A stretch of 64,000 bases of DNA from Syntrophaceae bacterium UBA6252 (GTDB taxonomy: Bacteria > Desulfobacterota > Syntrophia > Syntrophales > UBA6807): NCBI GenBank assembly GCA_002441265.1, contig DJVQ01000059.1:71700-135699 (forward strand), in the 5' to 3' direction. Within the stretch, counting starts at the first letter, position 1. Each line of letters starts with the position of its first letter. A program made the position numbers and the translations under genes. The notes beneath the pieces are model-generated. The model had not been told where the DNA came from and did not search any database. It saw only the letters and a list, made by a program, of their open reading frames with translations. Positions 33,177 to 41,884 of this stretch are shown one piece after another.

Positions 33177-34547
33177 TCAGGCTTTTCCGTAGATGGACCG
33201 CTGCCGTTCGACGACGTCGGCGATGTCGTACAGGATTCTCGGGAGCTTCATGATGATCCGCTCCCAGGACACCGTCTGGGGGATTTCGAACAGCTGGCTC
33301 CGGTTTTCCATTTCGTACATCATGAGGTCCTCGGTGATCCCCGCCTCCAGGTACTTCCGGAAACGCTCGTGGCTCGAGAGGATCCGGAGAAACCGCTCCG
33401 TCGAACGCTGGGGCGTGGTGAGGTAGTCCCCGGCGGTGAGGACGGCGTCCTTGAAGATCTTACGGACGATCGCCTCTTCGGTGTTCCGGTCGTAGTGAAG
33501 GGCGGAAAAGGAGGAGTTGTCCGCGTATTTCTTGATCAACTCGTCGGCCACGTTCAGGTAGGTCAGGGTGAGGTCCTGCATGAAGTAGTCCGAGATCTCC
33601 AGGCCCTCCTCGATGACCAGGGCGGAGAGGATCGTCGTGACGATGTCGATGGCCATCTTGTGAAGCCCCTTTTCCTTGTCCTCCATGGACACGCTCTGGT
33701 GCTTGTGGTCGAAGGCCCGGCTGGAAAACTGGATCTGGGCGATGTTGGTGGCCTTCCGGTAGACCTCGATGAGGGTGAAGATCTCCACCCCCCAGTTCAT
33801 GGCGAAGTGCATCCGCTTCAGGAGGCTCATGTCGAAGGCCACCTCGCCGGAAAGCTGGTAGTTGAACATGAGCAGGTAGTCGATGAGGCGGAGGAACTTG
33901 TCGTCGCCCGATTCGGAGAATTTCCGTTTGAAGGCCAGGAGCAGGGGGTCCACCAGGAGGCGCTTCACCCTGCCGTACATCCGGTTGTCCCCGACCCGCG
34001 CGTAAAACGCCTTCGAGAACTGGTATTCCAGCGCCAGGACGGGGTAGAACAGCCGGTCCAGCTGCCGCCGGTGGAAGGTCCGGATGTCGGCGTCGAGGAC
34101 GCCCACGCACCGGGCTCCCAGGGCCTGGGCCACGCCGAAGGACATGAACATGTTCCGGCCTTTTCCGGGAAGGGTGAGGTCGAACCCCCCCTCGTTCAGA
34201 GACTGGTAGAGCCTCCGGAAGTCCTCCCCGTCGTTGTGCTGGATCACGGCGTTTCGAATGCCGCTCTGCCGGCACAGGGTGGCGAGTTCGTGGGCCTCCG
34301 CGTCGGTGGCCCGGTCCAGGCCGAAGATGATGTTGGACAGATAGGTGAGCCGTCCGATCTGTTTCAAAATGTTCATAAAAACGGGACGGTTCTCGTCCAG
34401 GGTGAATTCCGTGGCCAGGGCCGGAATGACAAGAACGGTTTTTTTCCTGCGGGCGTTGAGCTTGAGCTTCGATCCGAGATCCTCCGTCTCCCTGGAAAGA
34501 AGATAGAAGGTTGTGATCCTGGTGTGTTTCTGCGACACGTTGAACAT
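33177..34547 (-). CDS. GT-A glycosyltransferase, glucosyl-3-phosphoglycerate-synthase-like
   Basis: A 456-residue soluble glycosyltransferase. The N-terminal Rossmann-like half has TVLVIPALATEF, NIIFGLDRATD and the metal/nucleotide-sugar DxD in GVLDADIRTF; the C-terminal half is helical with EVAFDMSLLKRMHFAMNWGVEIFTL. The layout is that of GT81/GT2 enzymes making glucosyl- or mannosyl-3-phosphoglycerate, precursors of compatible solutes. ATG 34547 follows AAGGAGGTCC. No phosphatase partner is visible; the donor and acceptor are inferred. Confidence 0.75.
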   Translation of the reverse strand: MFNVSQKHTRITTFYLLSRETEDLGSKLKLNARRKKTVLVIPALATEFTLDENRPVFMNILKQIGRLTYLSNIIFGLDRATDAEAHELATLCRQSGIRNAVIQHNDGEDFRRLYQSLNEGGFDLTLPGKGRNMFMSFGVAQALGARCVGVLDADIRTFHRRQLDRLFYPVLALEYQFSKAFYARVGDNRMYGRVKRLLVDPLLLAFKRKFSESGDDKFLRLIDYLLMFNYQLSGEVAFDMSLLKRMHFAMNWGVEIFTLIEVYRKATNIAQIQFSSRAFDHKHQSVSMEDKEKGLHKMAIDIVTTILSALVIEEGLEISDYFMQDLTLTYLNVADELIKKYADNSSFSALHYDRNTEEAIVRKIFKDAVLTAGDYLTTPQRSTERFLRILSSHERFRKYLEAGITEDLMMYEMENRSQLFEIPQTVSWERIIMKLPRILYDIADVVERQRSIYGKA

Positions 34548-34677
34548 GGCGGCGGACCTCCTTTCCTGAATGTTTGAGGGGGTGGCGGGCACTTCTGCCG
34601 GGACGGACATGAATATATTTCATTGAATAGCATGATCGGGCTCATTTCACAAGACCGCCGGAGGGGGAAGGGGCTCA

Positions 34678-34706
34678 TTGACAGTCAGGTCTTCCCGTGT
34701 TAGGGA
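34678..34706 (+). promoter_or_regulatory. Possible promoter of hflKC
   Basis: A perfect TTGACA (34678-34683) is followed after 17 bases by TAGGGA (34701-34706), a poor -10. The hflK ATG is 40 bases further on. Confidence 0.35.
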
Positions 34707-34746
34707 ACGGTCAACCGGCGGCGCGCCGCCAAGGAGGACAATTGCA

Positions 34747-35808
34747 ATGGCATGGCACGGAGATCAGGGGAACCCCTGGGGGGGCCGCAAGCGGCCTGAC
34801 GTAGAGCAGACGCTGAACAAGCTGCGGCAGGCCTTCTCCTCCCAGCGTCTCCCTTTCGGGGGAAGGTTCGGACTCTTCCCGGTGGCGGTGGTGGTCATCG
34901 TCATCCTGTGGCTTGTATCGGGGATCTATTTCGTGGCCCCCGACGAGATCGGCGTCGTGAAGCGCTTCGGCGAAGCGGTGAGAACCGCCTCCCCGGGCCC
35001 CCACTACCGTATTCCGTACCCTGTCGAGACGGTCTTGCGTCCCAAGGTCACCCAGGTCCGTAGGATCGAGGTCGGCTTCAGGACCATCGGGGACCGGGGA
35101 ACCAACAAGAGCCGTGCCGTTCCCGACGAGAGCCTCATGCTCACCAAGGGGGAAAACATCGTCAATCTCAGCTTCATCGTCCAGTACAAGATCAGCGACG
35201 CCCGGAAATACCTCTTCAACGTCAAGTTTCCCGACATCACCGTGAGGGACGCCGCAGAGGCGGCCATGCGGGAGGTCATCGGCCAGAACGACATCGACGA
35301 CATCCTGACGACGGGAAAATTCCAGATCCAGCAGGACACCAAGGCGAGCCTCCAGAGAATTCTCGACATCTACGATGCGGGTATTCAGGTGACCGCCGTC
35401 CAGCTTCAGGACGTCCACCCCCCGGACCAGGTCATGGCGGCCTTCAAGGACGTGGCGAGCGCCAAGGAGGACCGGGCGCGGATGATCAACGAGGCCCAGG
35501 GGTACCAGAACGAGATTCTTCCCAGGGCCAAGGGAAGGGCCTCCCAGATGGTGAACGAGGCCATGGCCTACAAGGAGGCGAAAATCATCCGGGCCAAGGG
35601 GGACGCGAGCCGGTTCTCCCAGGCCCTCTCGCAGTACAGGCTGGCAAAGGACGTGACGAAGAAACGCCTCTATATCGAAACCATGGAGGAGATTCTTCCC
35701 GGCATGAACAAGATCATCGTCGGCGAGGAAACGGGCAGGGGGATCCTGCCCCATCTTCCCCTTCCGGGAAGGGCCGCCACGGCGCCCGCCCCCGCCGGAA
35801 AGCCCTGA
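34747..35808 (+). CDS. hflK: FtsH-modulating membrane protease subunit HflK
   Basis: SPFH/prohibitin-family protein that with HflC forms a cage around FtsH. The 353 residues begin with a Gly/Trp/Pro N-terminus, one membrane helix (about 43-62, VAVVVIVILWLVSGIYFV), then the SPFH domain (EIGVVKRFGEAVRTASPGPHYRIPYPVE) and a coiled coil (235-310). ATG 34747 follows AAGGAGGACAATTGCA. It is 12 bases upstream of hflC. Confidence 0.95.
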   Translation: MAWHGDQGNPWGGRKRPDVEQTLNKLRQAFSSQRLPFGGRFGLFPVAVVVIVILWLVSGIYFVAPDEIGVVKRFGEAVRTASPGPHYRIPYPVETVLRPKVTQVRRIEVGFRTIGDRGTNKSRAVPDESLMLTKGENIVNLSFIVQYKISDARKYLFNVKFPDITVRDAAEAAMREVIGQNDIDDILTTGKFQIQQDTKASLQRILDIYDAGIQVTAVQLQDVHPPDQVMAAFKDVASAKEDRARMINEAQGYQNEILPRAKGRASQMVNEAMAYKEAKIIRAKGDASRFSQALSQYRLAKDVTKKRLYIETMEEILPGMNKIIVGEETGRGILPHLPLPGRAATAPAPAGKP

Positions 35809-35820
35809 GGAGGAACCCCG

Positions 35821-36693
35821 ATGAAAGGAAAATCATTCGCTTTGATTCTCGTCCTCCTGGCCGTCCTTTTCCTGGTTTCCCAGTCCCTATTCATGGTCGA
35901 CCAGACGGAGCAGGCCATCGTCATCCAGCTCGGGAAGCCCCTCGAGGGGATCTCCAAGGCCGGTATTCACTGGAAGATCCCCTTCATCCAGGATGTGATC
36001 CTCTTCGAAAAGAGAATTCTCCTGTACGACTCCGATCCCACGGAGATTCTGACCAAGGACAAGAAGAACCTGCTCGTCGACAACTACGCCAAGTGGCAGA
36101 TCCGGGAACCGCTTACCTTCTACAAGTCGGTGCGGAACGAGGCGGGGGCCCAGCTTCGTCTGGACGACATCGTCTACGCCCAGCTCCGCGTCGAACTGGG
36201 CCGGCACACCATGGAGGACATCGTTTCCACAACCCGTAACGATATCATGACCGTCGTCACGAAGAAATCGGACGAACTGGCCAGGGCCTACGGGATCGAC
36301 GTGGTGGATGTCCGGATCAAACGGGCCGACCTTCCCGAACAGAACGAAAAATCCGTTTTCGAACGGATGAGGGCGGAACGGGAACGGCAGGCGAAACAGT
36401 ACCGGTCCGAAGGGGAGGAGGAATCCCTCAAGATCCGGGCCGCAGCCGACCGGGACCGGGAAATCATCCTTGCCAAGGCATACGAGGAAGCGGAGAAGAT
36501 GAAAGGGGAGGGGGACAGCCAGTCGATCCGGATCTACGGGGAGGCCTACGGCCAGGATCCGGAGTTTTTTGAATTTTACCGGACCATGGAGGCCTACCGG
36601 AAAGCCCTGAAGACGGAAACCACGCTGGTGGCGACTCCCGGGGAGGACTTCTTCCGGTACCTGGGAGTCAGGTCGGCGAAGCCGGCCAGATGA
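35821..36693 (+). CDS. hflC: FtsH-modulating membrane protease subunit HflC
   Basis: Partner of HflK in the periplasmic SPFH cage. The 290-residue protein has an N-terminal membrane helix (about 6-24), the SPFH domain with QTEQAIVIQLGKPLEGISKAG and VDNYAKWQI, and the coiled-coil segment FERMRAERERQAKQYRSEGEEE. The stop codon precedes the regulatory leader of the next operon. Confidence 0.95.
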   Translation: MKGKSFALILVLLAVLFLVSQSLFMVDQTEQAIVIQLGKPLEGISKAGIHWKIPFIQDVILFEKRILLYDSDPTEILTKDKKNLLVDNYAKWQIREPLTFYKSVRNEAGAQLRLDDIVYAQLRVELGRHTMEDIVSTTRNDIMTVVTKKSDELARAYGIDVVDVRIKRADLPEQNEKSVFERMRAERERQAKQYRSEGEEESLKIRAAADRDREIILAKAYEEAEKMKGEGDSQSIRIYGEAYGQDPEFFEFYRTMEAYRKALKTETTLVATPGEDFFRYLGVRSAKPAR

Positions 36694-36738
36694 ACGGGCA
36701 TCCCAATACCCCGGAACATGGGTGCCTGGAATTTCCGG

Positions 36739-36767
36739 TTGACATTTATCACGGGATCCGGTACAGA
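36739..36767 (+). promoter_or_regulatory. Promoter of the leader and HAAT transporter operon
   Basis: A perfect TTGACA (36739-36744), a 17-base spacer and TACAGA (36762-36767). Transcription from about 36774 would include the Phe-rich leader frame and both hairpins before livK-like 36988. Confidence 0.5.
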
Positions 36768-36795
36768 GACAAAATATAGAATTTTGGAGACGCAA

Positions 36796-36873
36796 ATGAA
36801 TCGTTTTGAGCCGTCGGGTTTGTTTTTTTGCTTTTTTATCTTTACCAGGGAGGTCTGCCTGACAGGCTCATAG
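36796..36873 (+). CDS. Phe-rich leader peptide (candidate attenuator)
   Basis: A 25-codon frame, MNRFEPSGLFFCFFIFTREV then CLTGS, preceded by GGAGA 5 bases upstream. Six codons are TTT (Phe), five of them at codons 10, 11, 13, 14 and 16, in a genome region where TTC dominates. The stop (36871-36873) lies 19 bases before the terminator stem at 36893. This is the layout of amino-acid-biosynthesis attenuators such as pheA and pheST leaders. The risk is that the T-runs generate Phe codons by chance. Confidence 0.5.
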   Translation: MNRFEPSGLFFCFFIFTREVCLTGS

Positions 36874-36895
36874 TCCGAAAGAGGATCTGAGAGCC
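36857..36895 (+). promoter_or_regulatory. Alternative 1:2 and 2:3 stems of the candidate attenuator
   Basis: Segment GCCT (36857-36860) can pair with AGGC (36864-36867). Segment GGCTC (36865-36869) can instead pair with GAGCC (36891-36895), assisted by TCC/GGA (36874-36876 with 36883-36885); that stem uses the first three bases of the terminator arm. The stems are thus mutually exclusive with each other and with the terminator. The 2:3 stem is short. Confidence 0.4.
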
Positions 36896-36929
36896 GCGGG
36901 CGGACCGGATACCGCCCGCGGCTTTTTTT
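36893..36929 (+). terminator. Strong intrinsic terminator in leader
   Basis: GCCGCGGGCGG (36893-36903), an 8-base loop and CCGCCCGCGGC (36912-36922) form an 11-bp perfect GC-rich stem, followed by seven T. It could simply end hflKC, but its place between the leader frame and livK suggests attenuation. Confidence 0.88.
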
Positions 36930-36938
36930 ATTTCACGA

Positions 36939-36966
36939 AGCCGTGGCCGACCCCACGGCTTTTTTT
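36939..36966 (+). terminator. Second intrinsic terminator just before the transporter start
   Basis: AGCCGTGG (36939-36946), loop CCGACC and CCACGGCT (36953-36960), followed by an unbroken T-run to 36966. It ends only 21 bases before the livK-like ATG, so transcripts for that gene must read through it or start within a few bases of the gene. Confidence 0.82.
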
Positions 36967-36987
36967 AATCCAAAAGGGAGGGTAACG

Positions 36988-38217
36988 ATGAAAGCAAAAG
37001 GAATCATGCGAGTCACCGTTCTTTGTGCTCTCGTCCTTCTCGCCGTCTCATGGACGGCGGCGGGCGCGGCGGAGGAAAAAGCGATCCGGATCGGGGCGGC
37101 CATCAATCTCACCGGGCCGGCGTCCACGTTCGGCCAGTACCACGCCAAAGGATTCCAGGATTACCTCACTTACGTCAACGAAACGAAAGGCGGCATCACC
37201 GGCAGGAAGGTGGAGTGGAATCTCGTGGACACGGCCTACAAGGTCCCCGAGGCCCTGGCGGCGGTCCGCAAGTTCGCCACCCAGGAAAACGTGGACATGA
37301 TCGCCACGTGGAGCACCGGGGAAGGCCTGGCGGCGAAACCGATTCTCCAGAGATACGGCATCCCCACGATCAATTTCTCGACGGGTTGGGAGATCCTCGA
37401 GGCCCCCATCGACTACATGTACCTCCCCTTCGGAAGCTACAAGCTCGACTGCTACGCCATTCTCGACTACATCCGGACGATCCACGGGGGAAAGGAACCC
37501 CCCAAGGTGGGGCTTCTCACGTACAACAACGCCTACGGGCGCTCCATCCACAAGCCGAGCCGGGAATTCGCGGAAAAGACGGGGATCAACATCGTCGCCG
37601 TGGAGGAATTCCCCCCCAAGACGGTGGACCTCACCACCGAACTCCTGAGGCTGAAGAAAGCGGGCGCCGACTATGTGGTCCTCCAGATGCTCCCGGCGGC
37701 CGTCATCACGACCTTGAAGAGCGCCGACCGCATCGAGTACGCACCGCGGTTCTTCGGGACCTGGACCTCGACGGACCCCGATTTCTTCAAGATGGGCCAG
37801 GGGCTTCTGGGCGAACGGCTTGTCATCCAGTTCCCCGGCGGCCTTCCCTCGGACGGCACCCCGGGGATGGCGGTCTTCGACGATCTGATGAAGCGGTACA
37901 AGACCATCGCGTCCTTCGACGCCTCCTACTGGGAAGGGGTCTCCGTCGCCATGATCATGGAACGGGCGATCCAGAGGGCAGGAGAACGTTCGGGAACGAT
38001 CTCCCGGAAGACGATCAACGATGCGCTCGAATCCTTCCGGGGCGAAAGCTTCGGCGGCCTGATTCCCGACGTCACCTACACGCCGAAGAATCACGAGGGG
38101 TCCTTCAAGGCCCGGCTTGTACGGGTCCACGAGGACGGCCGCTTCACCCCCCTCACCGGTTTCTTCACGCCCTGGAAGGACCCTATTGTTCTTCTTGAAG
38201 GGGGATCGAAAAAATGA
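36988..38217 (+). CDS. ABC transporter substrate-binding protein (HAAT/LivK-like)
   Basis: A 409-residue periplasmic binding protein (Peripla_BP_6) with a Sec signal peptide (KGIMRVTVLCALVLLAVS ... AGAA, cleavage near residue 29) and the opening IRIGAAINLTGPASTFGQYHAKGFQDYL typical of amide/branched-chain amino acid transporters. AAAGGGAGGG precedes the ATG. It heads the order binding protein-ATPase-acyl-CoA ligase-permease-permease-ATPase. The ligand could be a hydrophobic or aromatic amino or carboxylic acid; the leader hints at phenylalanine or related compounds. Confidence 0.92.
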   Translation: MKAKGIMRVTVLCALVLLAVSWTAAGAAEEKAIRIGAAINLTGPASTFGQYHAKGFQDYLTYVNETKGGITGRKVEWNLVDTAYKVPEALAAVRKFATQENVDMIATWSTGEGLAAKPILQRYGIPTINFSTGWEILEAPIDYMYLPFGSYKLDCYAILDYIRTIHGGKEPPKVGLLTYNNAYGRSIHKPSREFAEKTGINIVAVEEFPPKTVDLTTELLRLKKAGADYVVLQMLPAAVITTLKSADRIEYAPRFFGTWTSTDPDFFKMGQGLLGERLVIQFPGGLPSDGTPGMAVFDDLMKRYKTIASFDASYWEGVSVAMIMERAIQRAGERSGTISRKTINDALESFRGESFGGLIPDVTYTPKNHEGSFKARLVRVHEDGRFTPLTGFFTPWKDPIVLLEGGSKK

Positions 38218-39041
38218 AGGCATTCCGGGCTGATCCGGAACTTTTCCGATCGAGGCGGGAGCAGGGGGACCGGGCGGATCTTTCCGTCGACGGCCTCACG
38301 CTCCGCTTCGGCGGCGTCGTCGCGGTGAACGACGTGACGCTCCGGGTCCGGACGGGCGAGTTCCTCTCCGTCATCGGGCCCAACGGGGCGGGAAAGACCA
38401 GTCTCCTCAACTGCATCACCGGGTACTACAGGCCCCAGGAAGGGTCGATTTCCTTCAACGGGAGGAACGTCACCCACATGCACACCCACGAGCTCGTCCG
38501 GGAGGGGATCGGGAGGACCTTTCAGAACATCGAACTCTTCCCGGGCATGTCCGTTCTGTCAAACCTGCTCCTGGCGCGGCACATCCACTATCGCTACGGG
38601 TTCCTTCCGGCCGCCCTGTTCTTCCCGTCGGCAAGGAGGGAGGAGGTGCGTCACCGCCGGATCGTGGAGGAACTCATCGACTTTCTCGAAATGCAGTCCA
38701 TCCGCCACCGCCTCGTCGGGTCCCTCCCATACGGCCTGCGGAAGCGGGTCGAACTCGGACGGGCCCTGGCCCTGGAGCCGAAACTCCTCATTCTCGACGA
38801 GCCTTTCGCGGGAATGAACCTCGAGGAGAAGGAGGACATGGTCCGGTTCCTCAGGGAGCTTCACGGGGAATGGAAACGGACCATCGTTCTCGTGGAACAT
38901 GACATGTCCATCGTCATGAGCCTTTCAGAGCGGATCGCCGTTCTCAATTTCGGCGAGAAGCTCGCCGAGGGGACCCCCGGGGAGATCCAGGACGACCCCG
39001 AGGTGACCAGGGCCTACCTGGGGCCTTCGGAGGAGGGTTGA
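38214..39041 (+). CDS. HAAT ABC transporter ATPase LivG-like
   Basis: A 275-residue ABC ATPase with Walker A GPNGAGKTS, the LivG-type insert after GRTFQNIELFPGMSVLSNLL, the signature LPYGLRKRVELGRAL (an SGG-like degenerate LSGGQ, as usual in LivG) and Walker B LLILDEPFAGMN. The start overlaps the binding-protein stop by 4 bases (ATGA). Confidence 0.93.
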   Translation: MKAFRADPELFRSRREQGDRADLSVDGLTLRFGGVVAVNDVTLRVRTGEFLSVIGPNGAGKTSLLNCITGYYRPQEGSISFNGRNVTHMHTHELVREGIGRTFQNIELFPGMSVLSNLLLARHIHYRYGFLPAALFFPSARREEVRHRRIVEELIDFLEMQSIRHRLVGSLPYGLRKRVELGRALALEPKLLILDEPFAGMNLEEKEDMVRFLRELHGEWKRTIVLVEHDMSIVMSLSERIAVLNFGEKLAEGTPGEIQDDPEVTRAYLGPSEEG

Positions 39042-39043
39042 CC

Positions 39044-40999
39044 ATGGCCAGGATGTTTTCCGCGGAGAACCGGAAAAAGGAGGAGGCTGAAGCCTTCCTC
39101 CGGAAGTGCACCCTTCCCCAGATGCTTCTCCGGCAGGCGGAAACGGGGACGCAGGGGACCCCGGCCATCCGGGAGAAAGCCTACGGGATCTGGCACACCC
39201 TCAGCTGGCGGGAGTACGCGGAGCGGGTGGCGGACACGGCCATGGGGTTCAAGAACCTCGGCCTCCGGAGGCGCGAAACGGCGGGGCTCATCGTGGAAAA
39301 CTGCTCCGAGTGGCTCTTCGCCGAACTGGGGGCCCAGTCCCTGGGTGCCGTCACGGTCAATCTTTTCAGCTCCGCCGTGGCGGACGAGCTTTCCCAGGTC
39401 ATCCAGCGGATCCAGGCTTCCGTCATCGTCGCCCAGGACCAGGAGCAGGTGGACAAGCTCCTGGAGATCCGGGAAAAGATCCCCCAGGTGAACAGGGTGG
39501 TCTACGTCGACCCCACGGGGATGAACGCTTACCGGGACAATCCGTGGCTCGTCAGCTTCCGCGACCTTCTGGAGGAGGGGCGGAAATGCCGGGAGGAGAA
39601 TCCCGGCCGGTTCGAGAAGGAAGTCGCCCGGGGGAGGCAGGAGGACATCGCCGTCATGATGCTCACCTCCGGCACCACGGGCCTTTCCAAGCTGGCCATG
39701 CTGTCCCACGGGAACTTCGTTCACATGGGCCTTCAGTGGCTCGACAGCCTTCCGGGGGAGGGGGCCATCGACTGGGTTTCCCTTTCGCCTCCCGCCTGGA
39801 TCGTGGACCAGATGTGGGGGATGGGGGTGTCCCTCGTGGGGGGATTCACCATGAACTTCCCCGAGACGGCGGAGACGGTTCCCGAGGACCTCCGGGAAAT
39901 CGGTCCCTCCGTCATGATCACCTCTTCCCGGTTCTGGGAGGATCTGGCTTCCCGGATCCGTGTCCGGATGGCCGATTCGAGCTGGATCAAGAGAAAGGCC
40001 TTCCAACTTTCGGAACGGACGGGGAGGGCGGCGGAGAAGGCCCGGATGCGGAGGGGAAGCGTGTCCCCGGCATGGAGTGCCGCCTGCGCCGTCGCGGAAA
40101 GGATCGTTTTCAGGCCCCTCCTGGACCGGGTCGGATGTTCCCGGATCCGGAGCGCCTTCACCGGGGGCCATCCCATCAGTCCCGACGTGATTTTCTTCTT
40201 CCGCTCCATCGGGTTGAATCTGAAACAATGCTACGGCCTCACCGAGGCCGGGGGGATTTTCCAGGCCCAGCCGGACCATTCCCCGAAACTGGACACGGTG
40301 GGCCTGAGTCTCCCCGGGGCGGAGGTAAAGTTGTCGGAAGATAAGGAAGTGCTTGTACAAAGCAAGGCAAACTTCAAGGGTTACTTCAGGGATTACAAGG
40401 CGACGGAAGAGGCCTTCGCCGACGGGTGGCTGAAAACGGGGGATGCCGGGTTGATCGACGAGAACGGCCATCTCGTGATCATCGGCCGCAAGGCCGAGGT
40501 CATCCGTGACAAGGGGGGAAACCTTTTCTCCCCCGATTTCATCGAGACCCGGCTCAAGTTCAGTCCCTACATCCAGGAAGCGGTCATCTTCGGGGAGGGG
40601 CGGCCCTACCTGACGGCCTTCATCAACATCGACATGGGCAACGTGGGCAACTGGGCGGAGGAACGGATGATTCCCTACACGACCTACACCGACCTCTCCC
40701 AGCAGCCGAAAGTGGAGAAAATGATCCTCGGCGAAGTCCGCCGGGTGAACCGGGAACTCCCCGGCCCCATGAACATCCGCAAGCTCGTCCTTCTCTACAA
40801 GCTTCTGGACGCCGACGACGAGGAACTGACCCGGACGGGGAAGGTGCGGAGACATTTCGTCTACGGCCTCTACCTCGACATCATCGAGGCGATGTACGAC
40901 AACCGGCAGGAGATCCCCGTCCAGGGGAAAGTCCGGTACCGGGACGGGCGGACGGGGGTCATCGAGACCACCGTCCGGATTCACACCGTGGAGGAATGA
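39044..40999 (+). CDS. AMP-forming acyl-CoA ligase embedded in the transporter operon
   Basis: A 651-residue ANL-superfamily ligase with P-loop MLTSGTTGLSKLAML, an aromatic YGLTEAGG core motif, the hinge TGDAGLIDENGHLVIIGRKAEVIRDKGG and a C-terminal lysine-bearing domain (TRTGKVRRHFVY). The long insertion and length match the long-chain or aryl acyl-CoA synthetases found inside HAAT operons in anaerobes. ATG 39044 follows GAGGAGGG; 2 bases separate it from livG. The likely role is to activate the imported acid, or a product of it, with CoA; the substrate is unknown. Confidence 0.88.
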   Translation: MARMFSAENRKKEEAEAFLRKCTLPQMLLRQAETGTQGTPAIREKAYGIWHTLSWREYAERVADTAMGFKNLGLRRRETAGLIVENCSEWLFAELGAQSLGAVTVNLFSSAVADELSQVIQRIQASVIVAQDQEQVDKLLEIREKIPQVNRVVYVDPTGMNAYRDNPWLVSFRDLLEEGRKCREENPGRFEKEVARGRQEDIAVMMLTSGTTGLSKLAMLSHGNFVHMGLQWLDSLPGEGAIDWVSLSPPAWIVDQMWGMGVSLVGGFTMNFPETAETVPEDLREIGPSVMITSSRFWEDLASRIRVRMADSSWIKRKAFQLSERTGRAAEKARMRRGSVSPAWSAACAVAERIVFRPLLDRVGCSRIRSAFTGGHPISPDVIFFFRSIGLNLKQCYGLTEAGGIFQAQPDHSPKLDTVGLSLPGAEVKLSEDKEVLVQSKANFKGYFRDYKATEEAFADGWLKTGDAGLIDENGHLVIIGRKAEVIRDKGGNLFSPDFIETRLKFSPYIQEAVIFGEGRPYLTAFINIDMGNVGNWAEERMIPYTTYTDLSQQPKVEKMILGEVRRVNRELPGPMNIRKLVLLYKLLDADDEELTRTGKVRRHFVYGLYLDIIEAMYDNRQEIPVQGKVRYRDGRTGVIETTVRIHTVEE

Positions 41000-41880
41000 A
41001 CATGGAGTTCTTTCTGCAGCTTCTCATCAACGGCATCAGCATCGGCTTCCTTTACGGCCTTGCGGCCCTGGGGTTCGTCATGATCTTCAAATCCTCCAGC
41101 GTCCTCAACTTCGCCCACGGCGAGCTCGTGGCCATCGGGGCCTTCCTGTTCCTCACCCTGGTCACCTCGGCGAAGATCCCCGTTCTCCTTGCCTTCCCCC
41201 TCACGCTGGCGGGCACCTTCGCCCTGGGCTTCCTCATCGAGCGGGTCTTCCTGCGGCCCCTCATCGGGGAATCGCTGATCTTCGTCATCATGCTCACCCT
41301 CGGGCTCGCCTCCATGTTCAAGGGAATCATGCTCTTCGTCTGGGGAGGGAACCTCTACATGTTCCCCGACTTCCTTCCCTCCTGGCTCTCCTTCCGGGGC
41401 GCCGGGATCTACGTGCCCCCGGTGTACGTCCTGTCCACCGCCGTGGGCCTCGTCTTCCTCGTCCTTTTCGGGTTCTTCTTCAAGTACTCGTCCCAGGGGA
41501 TCTACATGCGGTCCGTGGCGGACAACCAGCCGGCGGCCCTCTCGCTCGGCGTAAACGTCAGGCGGGTTTTCGCGCTCTCCTGGGCCATCGCCGCCCTCGT
41601 CGCCGCCATGAGCGGCATCGTCCTCGGGATCATCAACGGCATCAACGTCCACGACCTCACGTCCATCGGGATGAAGGTGTTCCCCGTGGTGATCCTCGGG
41701 GGACTGGAAAGCATCGGGGGGGCCATCCTCGGCGGGCTCATCATCGGGCTTCTCGAAACGTTCACCGGGGGATACCTGTCGCCCTCCCTGAGGGACGTCA
41801 TCCCCTACGCGGTGCTCGTCGTCATTCTTCTTGTCAGACCCTACGGCCTGTTCGGGCTGGTGGAGATCGAAAGGGTGTAA
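40996..41880 (+). CDS. HAAT ABC transporter permease LivH-like
   Basis: A 294-residue inner-membrane permease with about eight helices and the family motifs GISIGFLYGLAALGFVMIFK, LNFAHGELVAIGAF and GGLESIGGAILGGLIIGLLE. The ATG overlaps the ligase stop (ATGA); a second ATG two codons later is also possible. Confidence 0.93.
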   Translation: MNMEFFLQLLINGISIGFLYGLAALGFVMIFKSSSVLNFAHGELVAIGAFLFLTLVTSAKIPVLLAFPLTLAGTFALGFLIERVFLRPLIGESLIFVIMLTLGLASMFKGIMLFVWGGNLYMFPDFLPSWLSFRGAGIYVPPVYVLSTAVGLVFLVLFGFFFKYSSQGIYMRSVADNQPAALSLGVNVRRVFALSWAIAALVAAMSGIVLGIINGINVHDLTSIGMKVFPVVILGGLESIGGAILGGLIIGLLETFTGGYLSPSLRDVIPYAVLVVILLVRPYGLFGLVEIERV

Positions 41881-41884
41881 GGCC

